From: Pinus tabuliformis
Taxonomy: Eukaryota; Streptophyta; Pinopsida; Pinales; Pinaceae
Reading direction: 5' to 3'
Assembly (NCBI GenBank): GCA_031772625.1
Contig: CM062805.1
Location: forward strand, 802,619,592-802,683,591
Length of the DNA stretch: 64,000 nt
The position numbers and the translations under genes were made by a program. A model generated the notes under the pieces. That model was not told where the DNA came from, did no database searches, and saw only the letters and a list, made by a program, of their open reading frames with translations. The stretch's first letter is position 1; each line of letters starts with the position of its first letter. Positions 40,669-51,330 of the stretch are shown here, piece after piece.

Positions 40669-43302
40669 TTAAGCATAGTAACGCTTGAGGTACAACCCGT
40701 TGCGGGGCTGCGCCAGTGGAATTCCGTCGTAATCCATTAACTCGTAGGCTCCTTTTGCTAACACCCTTTTAACAATATAGGGGCCCATCCATAAAGACTT
40801 GAATTTACCTGCTCCCAATTTATCGGATTCTTGGTCATAAAGCAAGACCAAATCACCTTCTGAGAAGACACGGGGTTTGACACTTTTGTCGAACTGAGCC
40901 TTGACTCGTTTCTTATGAGCTTCGTTAGCCAAAGTGGCATCACGACGGGTTTCATCCAATTGGATTAATTCCAAGAAATGAGCCTCTTCTTCTGAAGTTC
41001 CGGGGAGGAGATCGATAGCGAGTTTAAGCGACGAAATTTCGCACTGAATTGGCAAGACTGCTTCCAGGCCATACACCAGTTGAAAAGGTGTGAACCCGGT
41101 TGCGTTCTTTACCGATGTTCGGTAAGCCCACAAGGCTGAGTACAGGATTAGGTGCCACCTTCTTTTATGAACCCCGATCATCCTTTGCAACATACACTTT
41201 AGGACCTTGTTGATTGCTTCAACTTGTTCGTTGGCTTGCGGATAATATGGGGTAGAGCTGTCGTGAGATAGCCCTAGCTTGGCAGCTAATTCGACCATCA
41301 TGTGATTGCGAAAATGCGACCCATGATCTGTAACTATAGCCTGTGGTACGCTGAACCTAGTGACCACATGATTGAAAAAGAAAAGGGCAGTTGTTTCACC
41401 AGTGTTATCCAATGTAGGCATTGCCTCGGCCCATTTGGTAAAATAGTCAACAGCGACTATAATATACCCATGCCCCCCGGTCGAGGTGGGGTTACATTGC
41501 ATGAAATCGATGCCCCACTTGGTGAAGGTCCCAACAGCAACTATCGACTGTAAAGGTGCGGGTGGTCGTCTGGTTTTGCTATCAAAAATTTGACAAGCAT
41601 GGCAACTTCTGACTGCAGTTATGTAATCTTTGAACATGGTTGGCCAGAAGTATCCTGCTCGTAAGATTTTTTGTGTTGTTGTAAATCCAGATTGATGCCC
41701 CCCACACGCGCCTGAATGACATTCATTCAGGGCTTTTTCGGCCTCCTCATGGGTAAGGCACCTCCTCAGAACTGTATCGATACCACGACGGTAAAGTGTA
41801 TCACCGACGATCATGTAGTCTTTTGCTTGGTATCGTATACGTTTTTGTTTGGAGTGAGAGGTGTTTGGCCTGAACTTTTGGGTTTGGAGATAAACTATGA
41901 TATTTCCATACCACTCATCGCTTGTAGATATCAGAAACAAACTTTCGTCCACGATTGACTCTTCCGATGTTTCATCGTTGGACGACGATGGGAGATCGCA
42001 CAATAATTCTACGAAAACTAGAGCTTTCTTTGATTTGGACTTTACAAATTCCAGATCAAACTCTTGAAGGATCGCTATCCATTTTGAATATTTGCCCCCC
42101 AGCAACTGTCGCGACAGTATATAAGTCATGGGGTTGCAATCTGACAAGATGGTACTTTTCCGAAAGAGGAAATAATGTCGAAACCTTTGAATCGCTTGAA
42201 CAGCTGCAAGCGCTAGTTTTTCAACATAAGAATATTTACTTTCTGTATCATTTAAGTTTTTACTTAAATAATAGATAGGATGTTCAATTCCATCGACTTC
42301 TTGAACTAAAACCATAGCAATGGTCATATCCGCTGCAGCCAGATACAGGTTAAAATCTCTTTGACAGTCCGGGGCGTACATTAATGATGCTTTTACTAGA
42401 CAATCTTTCAGAGCATCAAAGGAAGCTTGCACCACCTGGTCCGAGACAAAAGGTACATCCTTTTTCAAAAGACGAGTATAACCCTTAGCAAGTTCTACGT
42501 AATTTGGAATGAACCTCCTCAGAAAGTTCGCTTTCCCTTGGAGTTTCTGAATCTGAAGCAAATTTGAAGGTGGAGGCAAATTAATGATTGCCTGAACCTT
42601 GCAGGGGTCGAGACGAATCCCATCCTTAGAGACTACAAAGCCAAGTAAACGACCAGAACCGACGCAAAACACACATTTGTGTGGATTGAGTCTTATCTTG
42701 TAGTGTCGGCAACGTAGAAATATCGCTCTTAAATGCTGCGGATGATCAGTCCGCTTTCGCGAATGAGCTGGGAGGTCGTTGAGATAAGGTTGAACAATGT
42801 TCTTGATGTCATGGAAGGCATAATTCATTGCCCTCTGAAACGTCACCCCTGCGTTCTTTAAACCAAAGGGTAATTTTCGATAAGCGAATGTGCCCCACGG
42901 ACAAATAAATGCAGTCTTTGACTGGTCCTGTGGGCGGATATTTATTTGATTATACCCGGAAAATCCATCCATAAATGAAAAGATTTCACATCCAGTGCAT
43001 TCATCAATTATCTGGTCGATGAAGGGTGTAGAGTAGTTGTCCTTCGGACAATATTGGTTTACATCCCTATAATCGACACACACTCTAATCGTCCCTTGTT
43101 TCTTCATAACAGGGACAATATTCAATACCCAATCGGTTAGAGGAACCGGGTAGATGAATCCAGCATGGAGGAGTTTTTCAACTTCCGCCTTAATGGCAGC
43201 GGGTTTCTTGGGGTGCACCTGCCGAAGCCGTTGTCTTACTGGTTTGACATCAGGATACATTTTAATTTCATGTTCAACGATACTCGAGTCAATGCCTGGC
43301 AT
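40669..43302 (-). CDS. A3 pol: RT, RNase H, integrase
   Basis: 877 codons open throughout. RT (residues ~1-240) begins HEIKMYPDVKPVRQRLRQVH and includes VCVDYRDVNQYCPKDNY, IFSFMDGFSGYNQI and YRKLPFGLKNAGVTFQRAMN. RNase H (~310-430) has YYLSKNLNDTESKYSYVEKL. The integrase zinc region (~530-580) has ECHSGACGGHQSG and RSCHACQ. The core (~595-740) has WGIDFMQCNPTSTGGHGY, VTDHGSHFRNHMM and YYPQANEQVEAINKVLK. The C-terminal segment KFKSLWMGPYIVKRVLAKGAY is the GPY/F module. Typical Tat-lineage order. Part of an element treated as a fossil. Confidence 0.9.
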   Translation of the reverse strand: MPGIDSSIVEHEIKMYPDVKPVRQRLRQVHPKKPAAIKAEVEKLLHAGFIYPVPLTDWVLNIVPVMKKQGTIRVCVDYRDVNQYCPKDNYSTPFIDQIIDECTGCEIFSFMDGFSGYNQINIRPQDQSKTAFICPWGTFAYRKLPFGLKNAGVTFQRAMNYAFHDIKNIVQPYLNDLPAHSRKRTDHPQHLRAIFLRCRHYKIRLNPHKCVFCVGSGRLLGFVVSKDGIRLDPCKVQAIINLPPPSNLLQIQKLQGKANFLRRFIPNYVELAKGYTRLLKKDVPFVSDQVVQASFDALKDCLVKASLMYAPDCQRDFNLYLAAADMTIAMVLVQEVDGIEHPIYYLSKNLNDTESKYSYVEKLALAAVQAIQRFRHYFLFRKSTILSDCNPMTYILSRQLLGGKYSKWIAILQEFDLEFVKSKSKKALVFVELLCDLPSSSNDETSEESIVDESLFLISTSDEWYGNIIVYLQTQKFRPNTSHSKQKRIRYQAKDYMIVGDTLYRRGIDTVLRRCLTHEEAEKALNECHSGACGGHQSGFTTTQKILRAGYFWPTMFKDYITAVRSCHACQIFDSKTRRPPAPLQSIVAVGTFTKWGIDFMQCNPTSTGGHGYIIVAVDYFTKWAEAMPTLDNTGETTALFFFNHVVTRFSVPQAIVTDHGSHFRNHMMVELAAKLGLSHDSSTPYYPQANEQVEAINKVLKCMLQRMIGVHKRRWHLILYSALWAYRTSVKNATGFTPFQLVYGLEAVLPIQCEISSLKLAIDLLPGTSEEEAHFLELIQLDETRRDATLANEAHKKRVKAQFDKSVKPRVFSEGDLVLLYDQESDKLGAGKFKSLWMGPYIVKRVLAKGAYELMDYDGIPLAQPRNGLYLKRYYA

Positions 43303-43745
43303 TTCATCATATGACCAAGCAAAGACATCTCTAAATTCGCGAAAAAGAGCATTATATATTTCCAGTTCTGAAGGGGAACAACCTTTGCCGACATAAATAT
43401 TCTCTACAACATCTGTCTTAGTCGAGATATTTATGGCTATAGTCTCTTCAATATGGATAAGTTTCGCTCGGAATCCACCGTGTTTACAGTATTTGTTAGG
43501 AATTCAAAAACTGAAGGGTGATAAAGGTCACTTTGAGTATCTTCTTCGTATTCTGGAAGAAGGGAACGATGGTGGTGATCATTCCATGGTGCCCCCTCAA
43601 TCATCATTGATTGTAAGATTCCTTCGTCAGTCCCATGTACTTTCGACCAAGGATCTAATGGGGTTCCATATTCTCTAGACCTATCTACCCAAACGCTTGA
43701 CGAGCGTTGATTTGGGTTCGCCTCCCATGCTTGAAACAATGATTG
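43303..43745 (-). other. A3 protease-RT linker
   Basis: Segment between protease and RT with APWNDHHHRSLLPEYEED. The related D1 piece is at 34652-35138. No catalytic domain. Confidence 0.55.
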
Positions 43746-45434
43746 CTACAATATTTCTAGAGGGCTTGGGGGCAAAACCATTGCACGATCCATGTCGACC
43801 TTCGTGGAAGATATCATGTTGCAGGTTGCTACAAACGGTACATTTCCTATATAGATAGGAGGTGGTAGCACGAAAGTTCCCATCAATGTGGGGTCTTTCA
43901 ATAATCCTACTTCGATATCTTGAAGCGAATGGTTGCTCTCATGGATCATGGGAATGCTTCCTGTAACTTGCGAACCATTAGGGAGGAAGTTCTGTTGGTC
44001 GATGACCGTTATCCCTCCTTCAAATGGGAATGCGATCTTCCTAAAATAAGTCGACACGACAGCTGCCATGGCATAAATCCATGGTCTACCCAGTAGGATG
44101 TTATAGTCAAGATTTCCATCAATGACCTCAACATCAATTTCTATTGTTTTTCCTCCTAGTTCAACTTTCAAGTTATTAAGGATACCGTATGGGGTATAAG
44201 TCCTTCCGTCGAAAGCTTTTAATGTCGTCGATGATCGAGACAAGGTTGGAGATCCTAAAGTTTTCCAGCAGCTCATCGACATAATACATGTCGATGCTCC
44301 CTCATCAATAATTGTTCTGTGAACAGTTTTGTTGAGGGCTTTCACTTGAATAAGGAAAGCTAGTTGAGCTGGTAACTGAGGATCATATCCTTTGTGATCA
44401 AAGGATACAAGATTTGAATCCTTAGGGTCAACCCCACCAATAGCTGATAACAATGCCTGCCTTTGGGTTGGACAATTTTGTAATACCTCAAGAGTCGACA
44501 TAGCGGATGGCGATTGTGCCAAATCTTCCACTATGTTATAATGCTGCGCCACTCTGGCGCGAGGATTAAATGTCGACCTGTGTACTACACCCTTTGGCGG
44601 TTTTATTGTTAATTCAGGGATGATGGGTGGTACAACTTCTGCCGAAGTTGTTGTCGAACTACTTGGTTGATCTTTACCTTTTTCGTTCGACAGCTGAGGA
44701 TTCCCATAATCTTTGTTCCTTGTCGAAATCAAAGCATCATTCTGCTGTTTTGAAACCGACAACATAAGTACTTGCGACGGGGAAGCATTTCCATTATCAA
44801 CCAGATTTTGACCTGGGTTGGGAAATGGATCAGTTAACACAGCTGAGGTTTGGGAACTTTTAAAGAACCTCTTTAACTCAGCTTTGAATGGGAAATTCTT
44901 TGTGCTATGATCCTTATCATCACATATTAGACATGGATAATTTTGTTTCCCTTTCCCAGGAGGGTTTGAAGAATTTTTCCCAGGGGATGACTCACCCTGT
45001 TTCTTCTTCTTCCCTTTGTTTTGTTTCTTCTTGGTTCCTGGTTGATTGGTTTCTTTGCCTTTATCTTTTGATACGACATTTACTTCCGAAGCAAGAATTT
45101 CTTCTTTTGCATTTTGATCCGAATTCTTACGGGCTTTCTTTGATGAAGCCTTTATCGATTTCGCGTTTGCCATGCCAATCACACCGTCACCGGCATGAGA
45201 GTCACTATTGGATTTAGGAGGGGCAGGAATTGAAAATTCCGGTCTAGGGGCGTCGGGTATTTTGTCGTAGAGCGTGCCGGACTGAGTATAAACTAAGTCC
45301 AAATACTGTGCACGAGCAATAACTTGCTCCTTTGTTACGACTCCCCCCTTGGCCACATCTTCCGTAATAGCAGGAAGTAACGACTTTATAAACCATTCAG
45401 CTAATAGCTGATCGGGAACATATGTTTTCACCAT
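43746..45434 (-). CDS. A3 gag C-terminus, zinc-knuckle region and protease
   Basis: 562 codons. The gag end (LLAEWFIKSLLPAITEDVA), a Lys-rich disordered linker with KKKQNKGKKKKQGESSPGKN, and a zinc-knuckle-like segment at YPCLICDDKDHSTKN come first. The retropepsin runs from RTIIDEGASTCIMSMSCWKT to DYNILLGRPWIYAMAAVVST. The protein ends in LPPSPLEIL. Same arrangement as the A1/A2/A4 protein, but here a capsid region precedes it. Confidence 0.85.
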   Translation of the reverse strand: MVKTYVPDQLLAEWFIKSLLPAITEDVAKGGVVTKEQVIARAQYLDLVYTQSGTLYDKIPDAPRPEFSIPAPPKSNSDSHAGDGVIGMANAKSIKASSKKARKNSDQNAKEEILASEVNVVSKDKGKETNQPGTKKKQNKGKKKKQGESSPGKNSSNPPGKGKQNYPCLICDDKDHSTKNFPFKAELKRFFKSSQTSAVLTDPFPNPGQNLVDNGNASPSQVLMLSVSKQQNDALISTRNKDYGNPQLSNEKGKDQPSSSTTTSAEVVPPIIPELTIKPPKGVVHRSTFNPRARVAQHYNIVEDLAQSPSAMSTLEVLQNCPTQRQALLSAIGGVDPKDSNLVSFDHKGYDPQLPAQLAFLIQVKALNKTVHRTIIDEGASTCIMSMSCWKTLGSPTLSRSSTTLKAFDGRTYTPYGILNNLKVELGGKTIEIDVEVIDGNLDYNILLGRPWIYAMAAVVSTYFRKIAFPFEGGITVIDQQNFLPNGSQVTGSIPMIHESNHSLQDIEVGLLKDPTLMGTFVLPPPIYIGNVPFVATCNMISSTKVDMDRAMVLPPSPLEIL

Positions 45435-45539
45435 CCTACGACGACGACGCCGCTCATGTATATGATCAGATATATGGGTGGCAGTTGTCTGCTTGAAGTT
45501 GGTTAATATTTCTGTTCCCGTTTCATACCTTATCGGTAA

Positions 45540-45857
45540 TTAAAAATGGGTTAAGAAATTCGTGGCTAGGGAACTAAAATTGTCGAAAGAGGCTCTTGGC
45601 AATTCAATATACCATTTAGCCGCTGGACCTGTCAATGTCCTCTGAAAAAGGCGAAGCCTTATCGAATCATCGTTTAGGGTGTTCGACGAACACCACAGAT
45701 GAAAAGTCATCACGTGATTCGATGGGTCTTCACCTGGATTTCCATTGAATTTAGGAATTTCAGATGGAAGTTTATGAGGAATCGCTGGCCACCAAGGGGC
45801 ATAAGCAATCGGATCGTTGGTTAACCGGTGTAGATCGGGTAACTCTAAAGTCGCCAC
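45540..45857 (-). CDS. A3 gag capsid region
   Basis: IPKFNGNPGEDPSNHVMTFH, then SIRLRLFQRTLTGPAAKWYI and FDNFSSLATNFLTHF: the classic retrotransposon gag signature of plant Ty3/Gypsy elements. No equivalent is visible in A1, A2 or A4. Confidence 0.85.
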   Translation of the reverse strand: MATLELPDLHRLTNDPIAYAPWWPAIPHKLPSEIPKFNGNPGEDPSNHVMTFHLWCSSNTLNDDSIRLRLFQRTLTGPAAKWYIELPRASFDNFSSLATNFLTHF

Positions 45858-45869
45858 GAATGGTAACTG

Positions 45870-47339
45870 CTAATTCAGGTTAGGCGAAGCATAACCAGGG
45901 TACGATGGAATCGCTTGAGCAGTGAGCCTTTGCATACCAGCATAATGTAATTGATGTTGGTATGACTGATACGGTTGGTGGACTTGACCACTGTAAAGTG
46001 GTTGGTTTTGACCGTTTTGGATATACGGTTGTCCACTATTCGCAAAGATCTGCTGCTCAGAACCTTGGTATACTTGCTGGAATTGCGGTTGTTGGTATTG
46101 CACAAGCCATGGTTGTGAAGCCATGTTCTGTTGTGCTATGCTAACCGTTGGACCAAGGTGTGGGGTAATTGTACCCGTTTGGACCTGTGTCGCCCCACCA
46201 GTTGGCGATTGTGGTTGTGACCCATGGTCAAGCGACTGTTGCATTACAACCTGAGAAATCTGAGGTTGACATGTAACAGGTATCGCTTGAACTTGTGACA
46301 CTGTTACGATAGCCGGTGTGGTTGGGATGTTCGTCACAGGTACACACTGTTGCATAGAATATACAACCCTTGGTTGTTGAGGTAGCATAGGTACCCAACT
46401 ACTTGATGCAATTCTAGTATAACCTGAATACTGTTGAGAACTGCCATATGGATATCCTCCCGGAGGAGGTAACGAAAGGGCATACTGCCCCCCATACGGT
46501 AGCAATCCAGAACTCAAAGGGATTGTTAGTCCTTGAGGACTGGATGGCCCAAACTGACCTCCATCAGGATCGATCTGTCGAGTCTCAACGTAAGAGTTGC
46601 CGGGTATTACTCCGGATGAACAAACTGGAACAAACCATACTGTCGAAATAGTCCCTTGGTGGACTCCTTCTAGCTGTTGTGAGCTAGTTGGGACAACTGG
46701 TATGCCGGCAAACATTGTCAGAGTGACGACAGGGGCTTCTGCTGTCGCTGTGTCGTTTGACACAGTCCTAGATGATGACGGTTGTTCAGACATTTTAAGT
46801 CTATCCAATAGATTGCCTAGCGATTCTACAGGAACCTCCACTTGTGGTGGATTAACCTCTGATGAAGGAAATAGAGTGACCCCGACTCCAAAATGGGTTG
46901 GAGTACTTGCTTGCAGATCCTCTGCAATTTCCTCTATCACAATCAAACCCGGTAGAAGAGGAAGACCGTCAGGTCCGTAAAATATTTCTGGTGCCGAAGA
47001 AGTGGTTGTTTCGACAGCGACAGTTGTTTGAGGAACAAAACTCTCTGGACCGGTTACAGATGGAACTGGTTCAGTTATACAAGTATTTGCCCCCAGACTA
47101 GGATCAGTATTACTGTCCTTCTGTGGCTGTTGAACTTCTTCTATAGAGGCAGGGTTCCCAGAAATGTTTGGATTAACCGGAACCTTAGATGCAGTTGGAA
47201 CACTTGTTCTAACTTTTATAGGAGATTTTGAACCGGTTAAACGAGTTCGCTTTGTCCGTACTGTTTTCGATTCCAGAGACAAAGACGGTTGACTCGTAAG
47301 CCTCCACGAACGACGGGGTTTCAATTGACTTTCTTCCAC
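45870..47339 (-). CDS. A3 extra N-terminal ORF, Pro/Gln/Ser/Thr-rich
   Basis: 489 codons starting MEESQLKPRRSWRLTSQPSL. A basic start is followed by a long low-complexity region rich in Pro, Gln, Ser, Thr, Val and Tyr (for example YPYGSSQQYSGYTR). No known domain; mostly disordered by composition. It lies directly upstream of the gag capsid region and could be a gag N-terminal extension or an extra ORF as in Ogre-type elements. Role unknown. Confidence 0.6.
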   Translation of the reverse strand: MEESQLKPRRSWRLTSQPSLSLESKTVRTKRTRLTGSKSPIKVRTSVPTASKVPVNPNISGNPASIEEVQQPQKDSNTDPSLGANTCITEPVPSVTGPESFVPQTTVAVETTTSSAPEIFYGPDGLPLLPGLIVIEEIAEDLQASTPTHFGVGVTLFPSSEVNPPQVEVPVESLGNLLDRLKMSEQPSSSRTVSNDTATAEAPVVTLTMFAGIPVVPTSSQQLEGVHQGTISTVWFVPVCSSGVIPGNSYVETRQIDPDGGQFGPSSPQGLTIPLSSGLLPYGGQYALSLPPPGGYPYGSSQQYSGYTRIASSSWVPMLPQQPRVVYSMQQCVPVTNIPTTPAIVTVSQVQAIPVTCQPQISQVVMQQSLDHGSQPQSPTGGATQVQTGTITPHLGPTVSIAQQNMASQPWLVQYQQPQFQQVYQGSEQQIFANSGQPYIQNGQNQPLYSGQVHQPYQSYQHQLHYAGMQRLTAQAIPSYPGYASPNLN

Positions 47340-49031
47340 GATTGCGGATTACTCGATCAACCAAAATATTAAAAGGGGAAATTTGTGTTTCCGAATTGAA
47401 TGAATTTTATTAGACGCTTTTAGACACAACTTGCTTTTTCACTTTTTAAGAGTCGAGAAAAAGCTAAAGATGACTCTAGTCTCCTTCGATGTTTTAACGA
47501 GCCCGAAGTGAAAAATGCTCGGATGGACTTTTTCAGTTATAGAGTTTGAAAAAGGCCAAAAGAAACTTCTCTGGAGATCTAGGCAGAGGGTGTGCCAAAC
47601 CTTTCGCAAAACCACAGAATACGTTTTACGGTACGAGTGGTCGATCTTCGTGAATGCTGTGTTCACTGCATTGCGATCAGTAGGGCGGCCGACACGGCTT
47701 CCTATGGATAAAAGCTTTGTTCCTATAGGGGTCTCCCAATATATACGCGACGGTACGTGGGAGCACAAGTCCGTATTAGTGCCACCGACTCTCAGGAGGA
47801 ATCACCCACCTTCTTCGAGATCGACAGTCACTACGTTTAACGACGCCGGAACACGTCTCTAGCTTAGACCTCTATGTGTTTGCGTTATGTTTCAAAGCGT
47901 TGTTAGGTTCATTCAATATATTTTAAGTTGATCTTTTTAAAGTTTTCCTTTCAAGGTTCACCACGAGATGTTTGATACAAGTTCCTAAATGCAGTCTAAG
48001 ATGAGAAGCAAGCTTTTCAATCTTTTCGACTTATGAAAATCTTAAGTACTGAGGGAAAAGAAAGACATCATCTTTTCACACAGATCAAAGAGCATACACT
48101 AATGCACTTTTTCCTAAATCAACATGCAAACTTATGAAATGCAAAAATGCAAAATGCAGGTATTTCTTTTCTCTTTCTTAATGTTGATGTAATACAAAAA
48201 GAAAGCTGTTGTATAAATTTGGATTCAATTTCAAGTGAAAGCAAACAAGCTTGTCCAAAATCAAAAGACACCTTAAGATTTACTTGTTTCGACACTAGAA
48301 ATATATAAATTCAAACCATATGACGAAAGCAAAAGCTCAATCAGCTATGAACAGCAAACAAACTAACTCTTAAGATCAAAACGACACTTTATCACAGGTC
48401 TAAATCTAAGAGGCCACAGCAAGACTAGTTCACTTTCGTTATGGGAAACTCCAAATGATACAAGAAATACACAAAGAACAAACACAGTTTCTTTATACAA
48501 CCGAGGTGGAATAGTGGCAAGGAAAGTTGGCTTCAGATAGGTACATTGACTGATAACAGGCAGCAAAACAAGGATGAAAACAGGGCAATAAACAACAGGG
48601 AAACCCAGTAGCACTAGGAAAAACTGGTTCAGCGCAGGTGGTACATTGTCAGTTTGACATTCAGCGCAGGTAGCCCCTTCGAGATCTGCGCTGAAATGCA
48701 GACTGCCTTCACAGTGTCTGCAATGAAGATTCAAACTTTCGTTTTTCTCAGTTTCCGGGTCACAGATTGCTCAAAAATTCACAGTTTTTGGCCAAATGAG
48801 AAGCTATCAATCAAGTACACACTAAGGGATGAAAAGGAGGATGAAAAGCTATCACTAAGAGCTATTTTAGAGTCCTTGTGGATCAGCTCTTCAAATCATA
48901 AACTTGCCCAGAAACTGAGCTAGAGTAGCTGCCCTCTACTTTGCATTTGAAAGATCCAAATGCAGTTCGATTCGGTACTCCCTGTGTTTATGAAATGAAT
49001 AGCAAAAACACAAACAACCAACAAGATACGG
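47340..49031 (-). other. A3 5' leader
   Basis: Shares with A1, A2 and A4 the GAGTC/GACTC words (~47445-47560), the GGGCGGCCGACA block (~47672-47767) and the GACG...CGTCTCTAG motif (47837-47864). It also has CAGCGCAGGT words (48632 and 48662) that echo the U3 repeat. No gene seen. Confidence 0.6.
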
Positions 49032-49049
49032 TCCCCAGCGGAGTCGCCA
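49032..49049 (-). promoter_or_regulatory. A3 primer-binding site
   Basis: TGGCGACTCCGCTGGGGA on the minus strand, separated from the 5' LTR by a short A/T run. Same site as A1, A2 and A4. Confidence 0.85.
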
Positions 49050-49055
49050 ATTTTT

Positions 49056-50115
49056 TGTTGGGAAAAGTATCCAATACGGAATGACCCTATCCCACTCTAA
49101 GGGTGATAGTACCTCAGCAACAATCAAAGCAAAGCTATTTGAGATTACTTCTTTATGAGATGTAAGAGAGAGGAGGAAGAGATCCACTAACCGATGTCTT
49201 CCGCTAATGATTGATCCAATCTTCTCTCTTTGCTGCTTGCTCCCATCTCCTTGCTCTTTCACTGGCCCAGCTACACCAAGATCCTCCAAAATAACAAGAG
49301 AGGGAAACTACAAGAAACATACATTCATAACTGATTCAAGGATTAGAATAAATCAAATATACAAGTATAACAACACATCATTGAGACACATGCATATAGA
49401 AGAACCTCAAATGCTTTATTAATGGAAGAAGTAAAGTTCAGGAAGTGATACAACCATAAAAGGCCCAATCCAGCATCACCTCCCAGCAGAAAGAAATCTC
49501 CTCTTCACCTCCTTCAAGCAACTCACCCAATAGTTCTATACTCAAACCAACAGCACTTCCTTGCATTCACAAGATTCCAGCCTCCCTAGACCTCATGAGA
49601 GAGCTCTATATATAGGAGTTTTGGAGAAAGGATGAGTCAGCTTGAGGCTGGCATGAAGCTGACTAATGTCCTCTCCCACTTCAGTTATTCTTCAGTTCTT
49701 GAGTCCACTTGGAGGCTCTTGCTTCCACTTGGAGATCTAGACCCTCTTACTCATCACTAGGCGAATTCTCTGATCCAAGTGTCATTTTGGAAGCTTCATG
49801 GGCATTGACACCTTGAGGAATGACTGTGCCACTTGGCCAAACTCGCCCAGCGCAGGTAGCCTTCTTTGTAGTTGACATTCAACACAGGTACACAGTGGAG
49901 CAGTTGACATTCAGCGCAGATGCTCAGTGGAGCAGTTGACATGATCCAGAATTAGCTTGTTTTTGAGTGTTTTCAGGTGGAGAACTGATATTCAGTGCTG
50001 TGGTTTGCTGACCTTGTTCCTCTAGGGGTAGGAACAACATGTTTAGGGACTTTGGATCCCTTAGATTATTGACATTTCATGCTTCATGCTGTAAGGCACA
50101 AAAATGTCTATAACA
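49056..50115 (-). repeat. A3 5' LTR
   Basis: 1060 bp, the same length as its partner and about 99% identical by eye. Confidence 0.95.
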
Positions 50116-51330
50116 CATATGGAACATTGCCATCCGAAGAGGAAGAGGCAAGAAAAGATAGCTAATCAACGTGAAAAAAGGAGGAGAAAATGACATGCAT
50201 GGCATGAGTCCAACTTCACCCGAGTAGAAGATTATAATTGAGATTGGCGTCAACAATCTCTACTTTGACTTGCACTATCTTGCCTTCTAGTGTGATGGCA
50301 AGGTTAGGTAAGACACCGAAGGGTTGCAAATTTCACCCATCGAAAGCTTCCAAATTGTTCGGAGACTGGTCCAGTGCAGGAGAACCAATAGCCTTCTAAC
50401 ATTTAGTTGACATGATGTAGGTGGAAGCACCTTCATTGACGATAGTGTGGTGAATGGTATTCTCATTAATGATTACCTTAATAAGAAAGGAAATCTGATG
50501 AGGGAGCTATGGAACATGGTTCTCCATATCGAGACATATCAAATTAGAATCGGTGGGATTGACGCCCCTGATAGTTGACAACAAATATTTCCACTGCGAT
50601 GGGAAAATTTGGAGTACCTCGAGAGTCGACATGGCTAACAGTGCCTTAGCTAAATCCTCAACAATATTGTAGTGTTGAGCAGCTCAGGCATTGGGATTAT
50701 ACGAGGAATTCCACAACACAGCTCGAGAGGGTGGCCATGCAGCGGAATCAGGGTTAGGGTGCTCAATTTGCAGAGGGCCAGAACTCGGGTAGAAGAAGAA
50801 GGTACAACTTCTTTTTCTTTCCCAACTGCCAGAGCTAGAGTTTGATAATATTTTGATTGGGTAGCCACATTAATTAGCATGCTCATCATGAACACTTGAG
50901 ATCTAGAGGAAGCATATAAGATTTGGTCTACCATTTGGGTTTGTTGAGACAAAAATGGCTCCTTAAGGATGGCAAGGGTCCCTTTGAGCAGGCAAATAAC
51001 TTCGGATCGTCGAGGACAATACTTAGTGTAGTGATCCTCCTCGCAAATGAGCCAGGGATACTTTGGTTTCCATTGCAAAGATTCAGCAGTAGATGATTTC
51101 AGAGCACCCTATTTCGGGGCATCGATTTTAGCTTTTCCTTTGCCTTTCTTATTTCCTTTTTAGGATTTGTCCACTGCAGTAGACTGGATAGCATGCACCT
51201 CTAAGGTCTTACCAGGGCCAGGTGGATTCTGAGATGAACTATTAGGAGCAGCGTTCAAGACTGGCTTCTGTTTGGAAGAAGTTTTAACAGGGGTCTTGAT
51301 CTTATAATCACCGTATGAGTGACCTCAGTT
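50116..51330 (-). mobile_element. D1 fragment: gag zinc knuckle and protease relic
   Basis: Minus-strand ORF 50650-51078 contains YPWLICEEDHYTKYCPRRSE, a zinc-knuckle segment related to A3 YPCLICDDKDHSTKN. Around 50400-50500 a protease relic similar to A3 can be read. Upstream a Lys/Pro/Ser-rich gag tail runs to ~51330, where chromovirus C interrupts it. Many breaks; clearly older than A3. Confidence 0.7.

Larger units (their letters stand above)
35139..50115 (-). mobile_element. A3: autonomous-type Tat-lineage LTR retrotransposon
   Basis: 14,977 bp with two 1060-bp LTRs (35139-36198 and 49056-50115) that differ at about 11 positions by eye (~1%), making it the youngest datable insertion here. 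Minus-strand order: leader, extra Pro/Gln/Ser/Thr-rich ORF, gag, zinc knuckle plus protease, RT, RNase H, integrase, archaeal-type RNase H. A PMD-type ORF runs antisense before the 3' non-coding block. It looks nearly whole, with a handful of breaks. The PBS, PPT, leader blocks and 3' block are shared with A1, A2 and A4, so its class is the likely source of enzymes for them. Confidence 0.93.
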
